43,990 nucleotides of DNA from Bacteroides sp. UBA1317 (GTDB taxonomy: Bacteria; Bacteroidota; Bacteroidia; Bacteroidales; Bacteroidaceae): NCBI GenBank assembly GCA_002307035.1, contig DBTL01000069.1, positions 1 through 43,990 on the forward strand, written 5' to 3'. The notes below the pieces were generated by a model. That model was not told where the DNA came from, made no database searches, and saw only the letters and a list, made by a program, of their open reading frames with translations. Position 1 is the first letter of the stretch; every line of letters begins with the position of its first letter. Positions 27,822 to 35,335 of the stretch are shown piece after piece. The translations under genes were made by a program, and so were the position numbers.

Positions 27822-27978
27822 AAAATGGAATAAAAGAAGTTAATAGCAAGACATTTACACCCCAAAAAGGCCTTGATAAAATCATTAGGAGGGGGATAGG
27901 TATAAGATAATACTTAATAACGGAGAATAGTAAATCAGATTATTAAGACTAAGAAAGCGAAAAGAGCTATAAATGCTA

Positions 27979-28551
27979 TCATAGATACAAAAGAAACAAA
28001 GGGATAAGATAAGTGGAATCATCCAATCTACTACGCAAAAATTTATAACTCCTGCTCTTTTGGGTTTTTACCGTATTAATACTAATACCCAAGATGACAG
28101 CTATTTGTTCCCAAGAATGTCCTTCCATTCTTAAGAGCATAATCTTCCGCTGTTCAGTTGGCAATTGTTCAATATGGCAATATAGCTGTCTTATTACTTC
28201 TTCTCGGACAGTAATGGCATAAAGAGCTTCTTCATCCCATTCTTGAGCGTCTTTAGCTATAGTGTTCAAAATAGTTGCATGCAAGTGATGATTACGAATG
28301 TAAATCAGAGTATTATTGTAACACGCACGGTAAGTATAAGCTGTTAACTCCTTAATATCGGAGAAAACTTTATTCCCTTCCCATAAAGCTATAAACACCT
28401 CCTGAACTAAATCCTCAACCCCGTCAGAAGTTCTTAATAGTTTAGCAACATAAGAACACAAAGCAGGATAGTAGCGATCATAAAAATCGCTCCAAACCTT
28501 TTCATCCTTCTGATTTACTCCAATCAATATTTGCTCTTCATCTATAGGCAT
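27979..28551 (-). CDS. ECF (sigma-70 family) RNA polymerase sigma factor
   Basis: 190 residues, cytoplasmic. Region 2 spans ~18-80 (WSDFYDRYYPALCSYVAKLL, VEDLVQEVFIALW). Region 4 spans ~125-175 (EQLPTEQRKIMLLRMEGHSWEQIA and an ISINTVKTQKSRSYKFLR recognition helix). There are no extra domains, matching the RagA/SusC-FecR-linked ECF class of Bacteroidetes. The C-terminus adds a short hydrophobic tail (YLIPLFLLYL). First gene of the ECF locus, with a consensus housekeeping promoter upstream. Confidence 0.94.
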   Translation of the reverse strand: MPIDEEQILIGVNQKDEKVWSDFYDRYYPALCSYVAKLLRTSDGVEDLVQEVFIALWEGNKVFSDIKELTAYTYRACYNNTLIYIRNHHLHATILNTIAKDAQEWDEEALYAITVREEVIRQLYCHIEQLPTEQRKIMLLRMEGHSWEQIAVILGISINTVKTQKSRSYKFLRSRLDDSTYLIPLFLLYL

Positions 28552-28579
28552 GTCGCAATCTTTTTCAATATTTTGCCTG

Positions 28580-28611
28580 CAAAGATAATGAAGAGTGCCA
28601 TAACAAACAAA
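28580..28611 (-). promoter_or_regulatory. Full Bacteroides -33/-7 promoter of the ECF sigma gene
   Basis: On the minus strand, TTTG (28611-28608) and TATCTTTG (28587-28580) are separated by 20 nt, which matches the Bacteroides housekeeping consensus including spacing. The start codon at 28551 is 28 bp downstream. The sigma gene is therefore probably transcribed constitutively. Confidence 0.75.
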
Positions 28612-28701
28612 TCAAGCAATAAATATCCATAGCTAAAGTGCTAAAGCTATTCTTTCTGATTAAATAAGTTACATGTACAACAGTAAATAAGAATATAAAA
28701 G

Positions 28702-28742
28702 TCCAAAAAACAAATTTCCGGAGTAAAAAATCAACGTTTTAT
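28702..28742 (-). repeat. 41-bp direct repeat, copy B (pectin esterase 3' end)
   Basis: Partner of the repeat at 16631-16671, 12,071 bp away, in the same orientation, 38/41 identical. It spans the last three codons region, stop and 3' flank of the CE12-CE8 gene. The whole ECF locus lies between the two copies. Confidence 0.85.
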
Positions 28743-30458
28743 TTCAAACAACGCATTACCATTCTTCATTGGATTCCAATTATCACTTCCTGCAAGTACT
28801 TTTTCCGGTTCATATCCTTTCAGATTCTTCAACTGACGAGAAAAGAGTGCACGTGCTTTCGCATTTGCTCCGGGACCTTTACTCTCATACTCCGCATATA
28901 CAACCGTTTTCTCTGCATCCTTCTTTTCCCAATTATTCCATCCTACAGGCAAGATGTGTTTGCCCAGATTGCAACGAATAAAGACTGCCTGCGCATATGG
29001 ACGCCAAGGACGAGACAAGTAGACTTTCCCTACTCCTTCATCGGCAGTGAGCTTACAATCATAGAACACATATCCATAAGCTTTGCCTTGGTCTGTAGAC
29101 GGAGCGGTGACGTAGCCGTCACGCTTGCTATGAATAGTACAGCGGTTGAACACAGCAGTAGACCATCCAAAGATGAAATCGACAGTTCCTTCAATGTAGC
29201 AATCTTCATAATACTGACGACTGTTTTTACCATACGTATAGAGTGTATCTTGAAAACCGAGGAAGCGACAGTTCTTAAAGTAGGCTCTATCACCATTCAC
29301 AAAACAAGCCACCGCCTGCCCTACCGGACCGGAAGTATTCTCGAAAGTAATATTCCCCGCATAGAAATCAGGAGCATAAACATAACAACTGGCAGAACCG
29401 GAAGTGCCTTTCTCCTCGCCAAACCGATTCTTTTTGCTTGCAAAGTCATCATAAGAAACCACGGCGCCCTCCTGACCAATGAGGGCAACATTAATTTTAC
29501 TCTCCGGAATCACGAGTTTCTCTTTGTACACACCCCTGCGCACAAGAATAGTAGTGCGAACATTCTTGCGAAAGTCGGGCACTGCATTGATCGCTTCCTG
29601 CACAGTGAAGAAGTCGCCACTACCATCTTTAGCCACCACAAAATCGTAATGCCGCACATACTTAGCCAATGCAGGAACCTCTTTCGCAATAGCATCAACA
29701 GCCAAACCAGCTACTACACGGGCACCATATATATTTAAATGAGTATTGTCTTCACGCCCCTGTGGTATAGCAGGTATCGTATTGGCTGGTACCCACATGA
29801 AAAGCTTCTTCGACTCTTGCGGCCCCAGATTCTCCACCAAGTCGTGAGTAATTTTATTCATATCCACGAAAGCCACTCCTAACTCTTTAGCCACATTACG
29901 TGGAGATTCCAGATAAGCCCCATGTGTATCAAACAGCTTTTCGCCTTCCTGAGGAAGAACATCCTGTCCCGGTACCTTACGAGTATCCTTATTAATCTCC
30001 TCATCTTGTGGACGAACAAAGTTGCGACGAACAATAGAGTTAAAAAGCACAGGTATACCACCTTTTGCTCTCGTTTCGTTTACAAACCGACGCAGATTTG
30101 CATCAAACGTCGTTCCCGGTTCAGTATGTCGAATGCTATCCTTCTTCTCATCGTTATGCCCAAACTGAATGAATACATAATCCCCCTTCTTTACTTGAGA
30201 GATAACCTTCTCCCATCTCCCTTCACTTATAAAACTTTTGGAGCTACGCCCATTCTGAGCATGATTATCGATCACAATGTCTTCACTAAAGAAGCCCGGC
30301 AACACATGCCCCCAACCCCGTTCAGGATTGCTTCCAGTCAGACTTTTATTTGCCATGGTCGAGTCGCCAATCATAAAAATTGTAATTACCGGCTTATCCG
30401 CTTTAAAAGCCGAAAAGAGGAAAAAGGTTACTATCAGTAACGCAAACTTATTCTTCAT
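28731..30458 (-). CDS. Bimodular pectin esterase: CE12-type SGNH acetylesterase fused to CE8 pectin methylesterase
   Basis: 575 residues from the ATG at 30458, chosen because the signal peptide (MKNKFALLIVTFFLFSAF) starts there; an in-frame ATG ten codons earlier exists. Domain 1 (~24-250) is an SGNH hydrolase of the rhamnogalacturonan acetylesterase type: GDST with Ser33, NGRSS, GHND, and DNTHLN with the catalytic His. Domain 2 (~265-570) is a CE8 beta-helix: FVVAKDGSGDF, GQAVA, FQDTLY (Asp404), GTVDFIFG (Asp427) and YLSRPWRPYA (Arg). It would remove acetyl and methyl esters from homogalacturonan or rhamnogalacturonan so lyases can act. Probably periplasmic. It follows the pectate lyase gene by about 100 bp on the same strand. 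Confidence 0.93.
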   Translation of the reverse strand: MKNKFALLIVTFFLFSAFKADKPVITIFMIGDSTMANKSLTGSNPERGWGHVLPGFFSEDIVIDNHAQNGRSSKSFISEGRWEKVISQVKKGDYVFIQFGHNDEKKDSIRHTEPGTTFDANLRRFVNETRAKGGIPVLFNSIVRRNFVRPQDEEINKDTRKVPGQDVLPQEGEKLFDTHGAYLESPRNVAKELGVAFVDMNKITHDLVENLGPQESKKLFMWVPANTIPAIPQGREDNTHLNIYGARVVAGLAVDAIAKEVPALAKYVRHYDFVVAKDGSGDFFTVQEAINAVPDFRKNVRTTILVRRGVYKEKLVIPESKINVALIGQEGAVVSYDDFASKKNRFGEEKGTSGSASCYVYAPDFYAGNITFENTSGPVGQAVACFVNGDRAYFKNCRFLGFQDTLYTYGKNSRQYYEDCYIEGTVDFIFGWSTAVFNRCTIHSKRDGYVTAPSTDQGKAYGYVFYDCKLTADEGVGKVYLSRPWRPYAQAVFIRCNLGKHILPVGWNNWEKKDAEKTVVYAEYESKGPGANAKARALFSRQLKNLKGYEPEKVLAGSDNWNPMKNGNALFEIKR

Positions 30459-30562
30459 TTTTGTCGATGTTATAGTTTCACATTGCAATATTACAAAGAA
30501 TCATTGGCAACGAAGTGCAAAATACGTTTGAACAAGTGGAATATTTAGTTATTCAACCCATT

Positions 30563-32179
30563 TTAATGCTTTGCATCCAGAAAGTGGATGCATAGCATCA
30601 TATTAGCGATATATATGGCAGTAGAAATTCCCATTACCGAAGTTTCACTAGGATAGCATGAAGTATCATACTCATCTCCCACAAAAGTAGAAGCATATTT
30701 AGTTTCTTTGCTTGGTGATATGAACGGACATTCTTTATATGGATTAGAGATGTCTTTCAAAGGAGTCAGCCAATACCCTTCTTTCGTTAGTGTCTTTATG
30801 AGTTTTGCAACATCCGTTTTCTCATCTCCTTCCATCTGACGTGTTCTGGTGTAGTATTTAGGCAACGAAATTTTTTCTGCACTTAAAAGTGGTGATCCTT
30901 TAATCACTTCAGACACTGGTGTTTCTTTGATTGTATTATACGCTTTACGCAATTCGTCGACATCTACAAATGCGCCCGACGAATAATGTCCAATTGTATT
31001 ACATATATCTTGATCAGTATAATAATGCCCATTAACGACATTACTCCCTACACGATGAACATATAAAGGTACTCCTGTATCAGGATCAACAAATCGGGGA
31101 ACAAAGATACCCTTCCGAGCATAGAGAGGTCTTCCAAATTTTAGAATTTCAACTTCGGATAGTGCTGTAGATTCGAGATAAGCAATAGCAGCAGGAATAC
31201 CTGCAAGGAATTTGCTCTCTCCTGTTAAGTGGTAATACTCCATTAATAAATGGATAGCTCTTACCGTAGTACCGGCATTAATGCTTCGTGGCTCATAAGA
31301 ACGAGCGTGGGCAGGCTGTAGATCTTCCACAGTATACTGGTCTGCCCATCCGGCATAAGGGGCTCCTTGCTGAAGAATAATGAGCAAGTTCATTGCTCGC
31401 ATAATCGGCTCCTTTACATTTTGTAACCCCATAGCCTGATAACATTGAATGAGAAATTCTGTATTTTCAGAAATAACATCATCATTCATAGTTATAAAAG
31501 AAGTATAATCTTTTTTACCTTGAAAAGGATGATCATACATTAAGGGATAACGCTGTGGCCACCCACCCACAGGATATTGACTTTCTAAAACTAGACGTAT
31601 CACTTTCTCCAGAGGATATCGAAAAACAGGGTCGTTCTTCTCAACATACATACGCAACAAGAACTTAGCTGCCTGCATTGTGCCCGAGTCATCAAACGTG
31701 GCATTTCCATAATAATGCTGAAATTCTTCTAACCTCCACGCATTTTTCCCTACAGTTGCATACCATTGTTTTAATGAGTTTTCACCGGCAAAATCGAAAA
31801 CATAGTTCCAGCCTCCACAAGGAAGCTGCCCCCAGATTAAAGCATTAGCAACCTTCTTTGCCGATTCATAGTAATATTCATCGCCTGTAGAATGATAAGC
31901 ATCCAATAGTAGATGCCCTACCGTAGGTGTTCCGGGAGGTTGAATCCACACCATCGTTCGTTTAGCTTCCAGTTCTCCCCAACTGCGAGACAGGTCAGGA
32001 AGATAACTCCAGACGAAGCCTCCATTGTAACTAGCTGTTTCTATCATAAAACGAGTGGCACTCTTCATCGTTTGAAGTACCTGGTTTTCCATTCTTTGCG
32101 ACTGGGCATTCATGTAAAAAGGAGAAAAGAATGTTACTGTCAAGGCAGATGCAGCAACTTTAAAAAAGAAGTTTTTCAT
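30563..32179 (-). CDS. Secreted pectate lyase (PL10-like)
   Basis: 538 residues. The signal peptide ends near residue 26 (FYMNAQ). The protein is helical with pectate-lyase-type motifs: CGGWNYVFDF (~120), FDDSGTMQAAKFL (~158-170), QYPVGGWPQRYPL (~200) and FITMNDDVISENTEFL (~225). The GGWPQ.YP motif and the Asp/Asn motif downstream are typical of the PL10 (Pec_lyase) fold, which cleaves polygalacturonate by calcium-dependent beta-elimination. At 538 residues it is longer than a minimal PL10 domain (~330), the excess being a C-terminal extension (~400-538). Exact family assignment needs a search. Divergent from kdgF. Confidence 0.82.
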   Translation of the reverse strand: MKNFFFKVAASALTVTFFSPFYMNAQSQRMENQVLQTMKSATRFMIETASYNGGFVWSYLPDLSRSWGELEAKRTMVWIQPPGTPTVGHLLLDAYHSTGDEYYYESAKKVANALIWGQLPCGGWNYVFDFAGENSLKQWYATVGKNAWRLEEFQHYYGNATFDDSGTMQAAKFLLRMYVEKNDPVFRYPLEKVIRLVLESQYPVGGWPQRYPLMYDHPFQGKKDYTSFITMNDDVISENTEFLIQCYQAMGLQNVKEPIMRAMNLLIILQQGAPYAGWADQYTVEDLQPAHARSYEPRSINAGTTVRAIHLLMEYYHLTGESKFLAGIPAAIAYLESTALSEVEILKFGRPLYARKGIFVPRFVDPDTGVPLYVHRVGSNVVNGHYYTDQDICNTIGHYSSGAFVDVDELRKAYNTIKETPVSEVIKGSPLLSAEKISLPKYYTRTRQMEGDEKTDVAKLIKTLTKEGYWLTPLKDISNPYKECPFISPSKETKYASTFVGDEYDTSCYPSETSVMGISTAIYIANMMLCIHFLDAKH

Positions 32180-32205
32180 GTATCTTACTTTATAAAATTA
32201 TTGTG

Positions 32206-32213
32206 TATATTTG
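32206..32213 (+). promoter_or_regulatory. -7 box of kdgF
   Basis: TATATTTG matches TAnnTTTG and lies 39 bp before the ATG at 32253, inside the 73-bp spacer to the divergent pectate lyase gene. A purine-rich AAAGAGG segment just upstream of the start (32240-32246) can serve as ribosome-binding site. Confidence 0.5.
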
Positions 32214-32252
32214 AATTGCATATCCGAAAGGAAAAAACAAAAGAGGCCGATT

Positions 32253-32597
32253 ATGAGAACAGGTAGTAATAAATTTATTTTTGAGAAAGAAAAGGAGTGG
32301 GAACCAGCTGGTGAAGGAGTTGTTCGTCAAATCATGGGTTATGACGGGCAAATGATGCTGGTAAAAGTGAAATTTATAAAAGGAGCACAAGGTACTCCAC
32401 ATAGCCATTATCATACCCAAACCACCTATGTTGCAAGTGGCAAATTTGAATTTACCGTAGACGGAGAAACCAGCATTGTTGAAACAGGAGACGGTATTTA
32501 TATTGCTCCCGATGCAGAACACAGTTGCATTTGTCTCGAGGCAGGGATACTCATCGACTGCTTCAGCCCGATGAGAGCAGATTTTATCGGAAAATAA
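32253..32597 (+). CDS. kdgF: KdgF-like cupin, unsaturated galacturonate linearising enzyme
   Basis: 114 residues from the ATG at 32253 (an in-frame ATG 14 codons upstream lies within the promoter region and gives an unlikely extension). Single cupin with metal ligands His50, His52, Gln56 and His90 in TPHSHYHTQTTYV and IAPDAEHSC. The Gln in place of the usual cupin Glu and the LEAGILIDCFSPMRADFI end match KdgF. KdgF converts the 4,5-unsaturated galacturonate released by pectate lyases to the linear keto form that enters the DKI/KDG pathway. Cytoplasmic, no signal peptide. Directly divergent from the pectate lyase that makes its precursor. Confidence 0.88.
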   Translation: MRTGSNKFIFEKEKEWEPAGEGVVRQIMGYDGQMMLVKVKFIKGAQGTPHSHYHTQTTYVASGKFEFTVDGETSIVETGDGIYIAPDAEHSCICLEAGILIDCFSPMRADFIGK

Positions 32598-32625
32598 GAT
32601 TCCAGAGTCTGCTAAAAGCATACTG

Positions 32626-32655
32626 TAGATGCGAAATTTACAAGTCTCGCATCTA
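32626..32655 (+). terminator. Hairpin after kdgF
   Basis: A 9-bp perfect stem TAGATGCGA/TCGCATCTA (32626-32634 with 32647-32655) has a 12-nt loop and a short T run after it. A likely terminator 29 bp after the kdgF stop. Confidence 0.55.
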
Positions 32656-32676
32656 TTTGACGTTATGCATTGTTGT

Positions 32677-33027
32677 TCATTCAAAGTCAATCATATTACA
32701 AACTATTTTCTTTGCAACTAAATCCGCTGTGCTTTCATTCACTATTTTTCCATAAATATCAAGAGTTGAAAATAATAAGCAGGGATCTATACGTTGCACG
32801 TCCACCAGTAACTCCTCTCCTTCGAGACCTGCTCTCGTCTAGAAAAACTTTTCAGCAGTACCACTTGGCAGATCTACAGAAATAACTTTATTTGAAGCCA
32901 ATGCATCCCAGCCATCCAATGAATCCATAATAGAGAGTTTCCTAATGTCCGATAAAATAGATATATTTGCTATTCTTTCCACTTGGTATTCTTGTCCTGC
33001 CGAAGGTTCATCCTTCGTCTGAAACAT
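32677..33027 (-). pseudogene. Decayed gene fragment of unrecognised family
   Basis: On the minus strand one frame runs from the ATG at 33027 (preceded in frame by TAA) to a TAG at 32839-32841 and then on for 53 more plausible codons to a TGA at 32677-32679. Both halves read like real protein (LDGWDALASNKVISVDLPSG, then LLVDVQRIDPCLLFSTLDIYG), rich in ordinary hydrophobic and charged residues with no low complexity. This suggests the C-terminal piece of a once larger protein, with an internal stop. I do not recognise the family. The rest of 32598-33198 holds two hairpins and no other gene. Confidence 0.45.
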
Positions 33028-33122
33028 CCATTATCCGTCTAGATAGTTGACAATAGATTAACACGAGTAATATACACCCATATTTGATTAAGTTTCTCAT
33101 GAATATTTTTATTATTTATAAG

Positions 33123-33154
33123 AATAGGCTGCAATTTGAAGTTTGCAGCCTATT
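33123..33154 (-). terminator. Terminator of the SusC2-SusD2 operon
   Basis: A 12-bp perfect stem (33123-33134 with 33143-33154, AATAGGCTGCAA and its complement) has an 8-nt loop. It is followed on the minus strand by a T-rich stretch, 45 bp past the SusD2 stop. Confidence 0.8.
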
Positions 33155-33198
33155 TCTGAGTACAGCTCTAAATAGAATGAGCTATAACAGATCTGTTT

Positions 33199-35310
33199 CT
33201 ATTCTTGAACAAATCCATAGCCATTTGTTATTTTACCATTTGAAGTAGAGATTGTATTTGAACTCATAGGAATAAGATAAATAGGTGCACTATCTTCTTC
33301 ATATCCGCAAAAAACATTTGTCAAATATTCAGCTTTGTTATTAACGATCGTTATACCCCAATCCGTTTGCACATAGCCATCGGCGACCAAACTAGTTGCT
33401 TCAGTTCCATATGGATCAATATATTCGAAAAGACCTTTAATAGCAAGATTTGTTTTTGTATATGTTTTGCCACTATAAGTATCCCATGAATCATATTGTC
33501 CCCTCCACCCTGGGAAAAGAACTGGATCAGTTGTATCTGTACACTGAGTTGTTAGCCTATAACCATATTCACTTTTTGCATCAACAGATTTTATCCAAAT
33601 ATAATTTGAAATTGTATTGCCATTGGCAAAAGTATAATAGCCATTCGTCTCCAGCCCATTAATCATAGCAGTCAACTCACTCTTCAATGTCGCAATTGCT
33701 TCAGGTAGTTTGCCAGTACGAATCAGGTCATAACGCCTAAGTCCCTCACCACCAAATTCCAATTTACGTTCCTGAGCAATAGCTTCTTTTATATCACCGC
33801 AATCTGAAATAAATCCATCTAAATCAGCAAGTGTCGCATTTGCAAAAGCGCGTTCATGAACTTTGCGTAATTCTTCTTTTGCTAAATTATCTTCTCCTAG
33901 CTCAGCATATACTTCAGCAAGCATTAAAATCACATCAGAGAAACGCATGTAGGGATCATTAATTCCTGACTGGCGTTGTTTTGTTGTCCATGGAGATGGC
34001 ATACGATTCTCATCCCATTTATTATTAGCAATACCGCCTGATGACTTTGACCCTGGGGCAAAGCTAATTATAGTCTCGATTCCGGCACCAGTGCTAGCTG
34101 TTACAGTAGCTGTTACATCACGACGCATATCATTTGGATCAAAATCACCATAGTAATAAGTAGGGTGAAAACGAGATTGGCCGTAACTCTTACAAGGATA
34201 AGCATTAGATCCGCCACCGTTAGATGGGCGTCCAAAAGCATATGGACGTTCACTTGTTTGTCCTTGTGTCTCTGGTATCTCGTAGACAGATTCTTCTGAA
34301 ACTTCCGCATCGCCATTCATCGTTTCTTGAAAAACCTGTTGATAAGGATTGCCAAAAACTTGCCCAGTACTACTCTCTGAACGGGTATCAGCAGTAATTA
34401 GTTGCACTGTCCCCGGATTGGCAACACAAGCCGCAAGATATGTTTCCGCTATCTTATAAAAATCCAAATAATCTGTACGACGATTATATACCGCACCATT
34501 TGTTTCTGATCCTATCTGACTAAAAGTCAATGTGTTGCCATCTAAATCTTTATAAAAATCAGAACCAAGATCTGTACGGCGAGTTGCATATCCACCTGCA
34601 TAGAGGCACATACGACCAATCAAGCCTTGAACATATGTACGAGTCATATATGTAACAACAGCACTTTCATCTTCTCCAACGCGATACATCAAAGGTTCTA
34701 CTTCAATAAGTTTATTTATATGGTACTCATAAATTTCATCTCTTGACGTAAGTCCTTCTGCCTCTACCCCTGCAACCAATTGATGAGGAACATCACCAAA
34801 AAAGCGACATAATTCAAAATAAGCAGTAGCACGCAAGGCTACAGCTTCGCCATATAGTTCTGACATTTCACTCGGTTCTCCCGCACTCATGTAAGTCTCA
34901 AAAGAATCAGAAGATTCAAAAGCATTAATAAGGGTATTAGTTGTAGCTATAATGGAATAAAGCGCACTCCAAGCCGTAGCTCCATCACTAAAATCAATAT
35001 CAAAAGTAGACGTTCCCCCATAATAAAGATTCTCAGGAATATGCCGAGTTTGATTTGAATATTTTTCTGGATGACGTTCTGAATCGGAACCGACAACACA
35101 CAAATCATAAAACAATCCATTGGAGTGTACATAAGCGCTGCCCCTCCATGATTCATAAGCACTTTTCAATGCAGCCCGAGCAGTAGTTGGATCTGAGAAA
35201 ACGAAATCAACGTCTACATCTGACGGAGAAGACGTTTCTAAAAAATCACTACAGGATGTGGTAAGAAAAAGCAGACCAACACCCAAGATTCTATACAATA
35301 TCTTTTTCAT
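33199..35310 (-). CDS. SusD-type lipoprotein (SusD2)
   Basis: 703 residues, long for the family. Lipobox TTSC with Cys20 and SDFLETSSPSDV as in SusD1. Characteristic helices include ELYGEAVALRATAYFELCRFFGDVP and MRFSDVILMLAEVYAELGEDN. The C-terminus TSNGKITNGYGF is close to the end of SusD1 (DSNGTLTNSYGF), so the two are likely paralogues. Partner of SusC2, 25 bp downstream of it in the same operon. Presumed surface lid binding pectin-derived oligosaccharide. Confidence 0.92.
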   Translation of the reverse strand: MKKILYRILGVGLLFLTTSCSDFLETSSPSDVDVDFVFSDPTTARAALKSAYESWRGSAYVHSNGLFYDLCVVGSDSERHPEKYSNQTRHIPENLYYGGTSTFDIDFSDGATAWSALYSIIATTNTLINAFESSDSFETYMSAGEPSEMSELYGEAVALRATAYFELCRFFGDVPHQLVAGVEAEGLTSRDEIYEYHINKLIEVEPLMYRVGEDESAVVTYMTRTYVQGLIGRMCLYAGGYATRRTDLGSDFYKDLDGNTLTFSQIGSETNGAVYNRRTDYLDFYKIAETYLAACVANPGTVQLITADTRSESSTGQVFGNPYQQVFQETMNGDAEVSEESVYEIPETQGQTSERPYAFGRPSNGGGSNAYPCKSYGQSRFHPTYYYGDFDPNDMRRDVTATVTASTGAGIETIISFAPGSKSSGGIANNKWDENRMPSPWTTKQRQSGINDPYMRFSDVILMLAEVYAELGEDNLAKEELRKVHERAFANATLADLDGFISDCGDIKEAIAQERKLEFGGEGLRRYDLIRTGKLPEAIATLKSELTAMINGLETNGYYTFANGNTISNYIWIKSVDAKSEYGYRLTTQCTDTTDPVLFPGWRGQYDSWDTYSGKTYTKTNLAIKGLFEYIDPYGTEATSLVADGYVQTDWGITIVNNKAEYLTNVFCGYEEDSAPIYLIPMSSNTISTSNGKITNGYGFVQE

Positions 35311-35335
35311 TTTATTACTTTTTAATCACACTAGT

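Noticed and set aside
16631..28742. Idea that the bracketed block is a transposon or integrative element
   Set aside because: No transposase, integrase, relaxase or terminal inverted repeats are visible inside it, so only the direct repeat and the cargo-like content are claimed.
28956..29738. 260-codon plus-strand open frame
   Set aside because: It lies fully antisense to the CE8 part of the pectin esterase, whose catalytic motifs are intact. Composition is unlike a real protein.
29922..30440. 172-codon plus-strand open frame
   Set aside because: Antisense shadow of the CE12 module.
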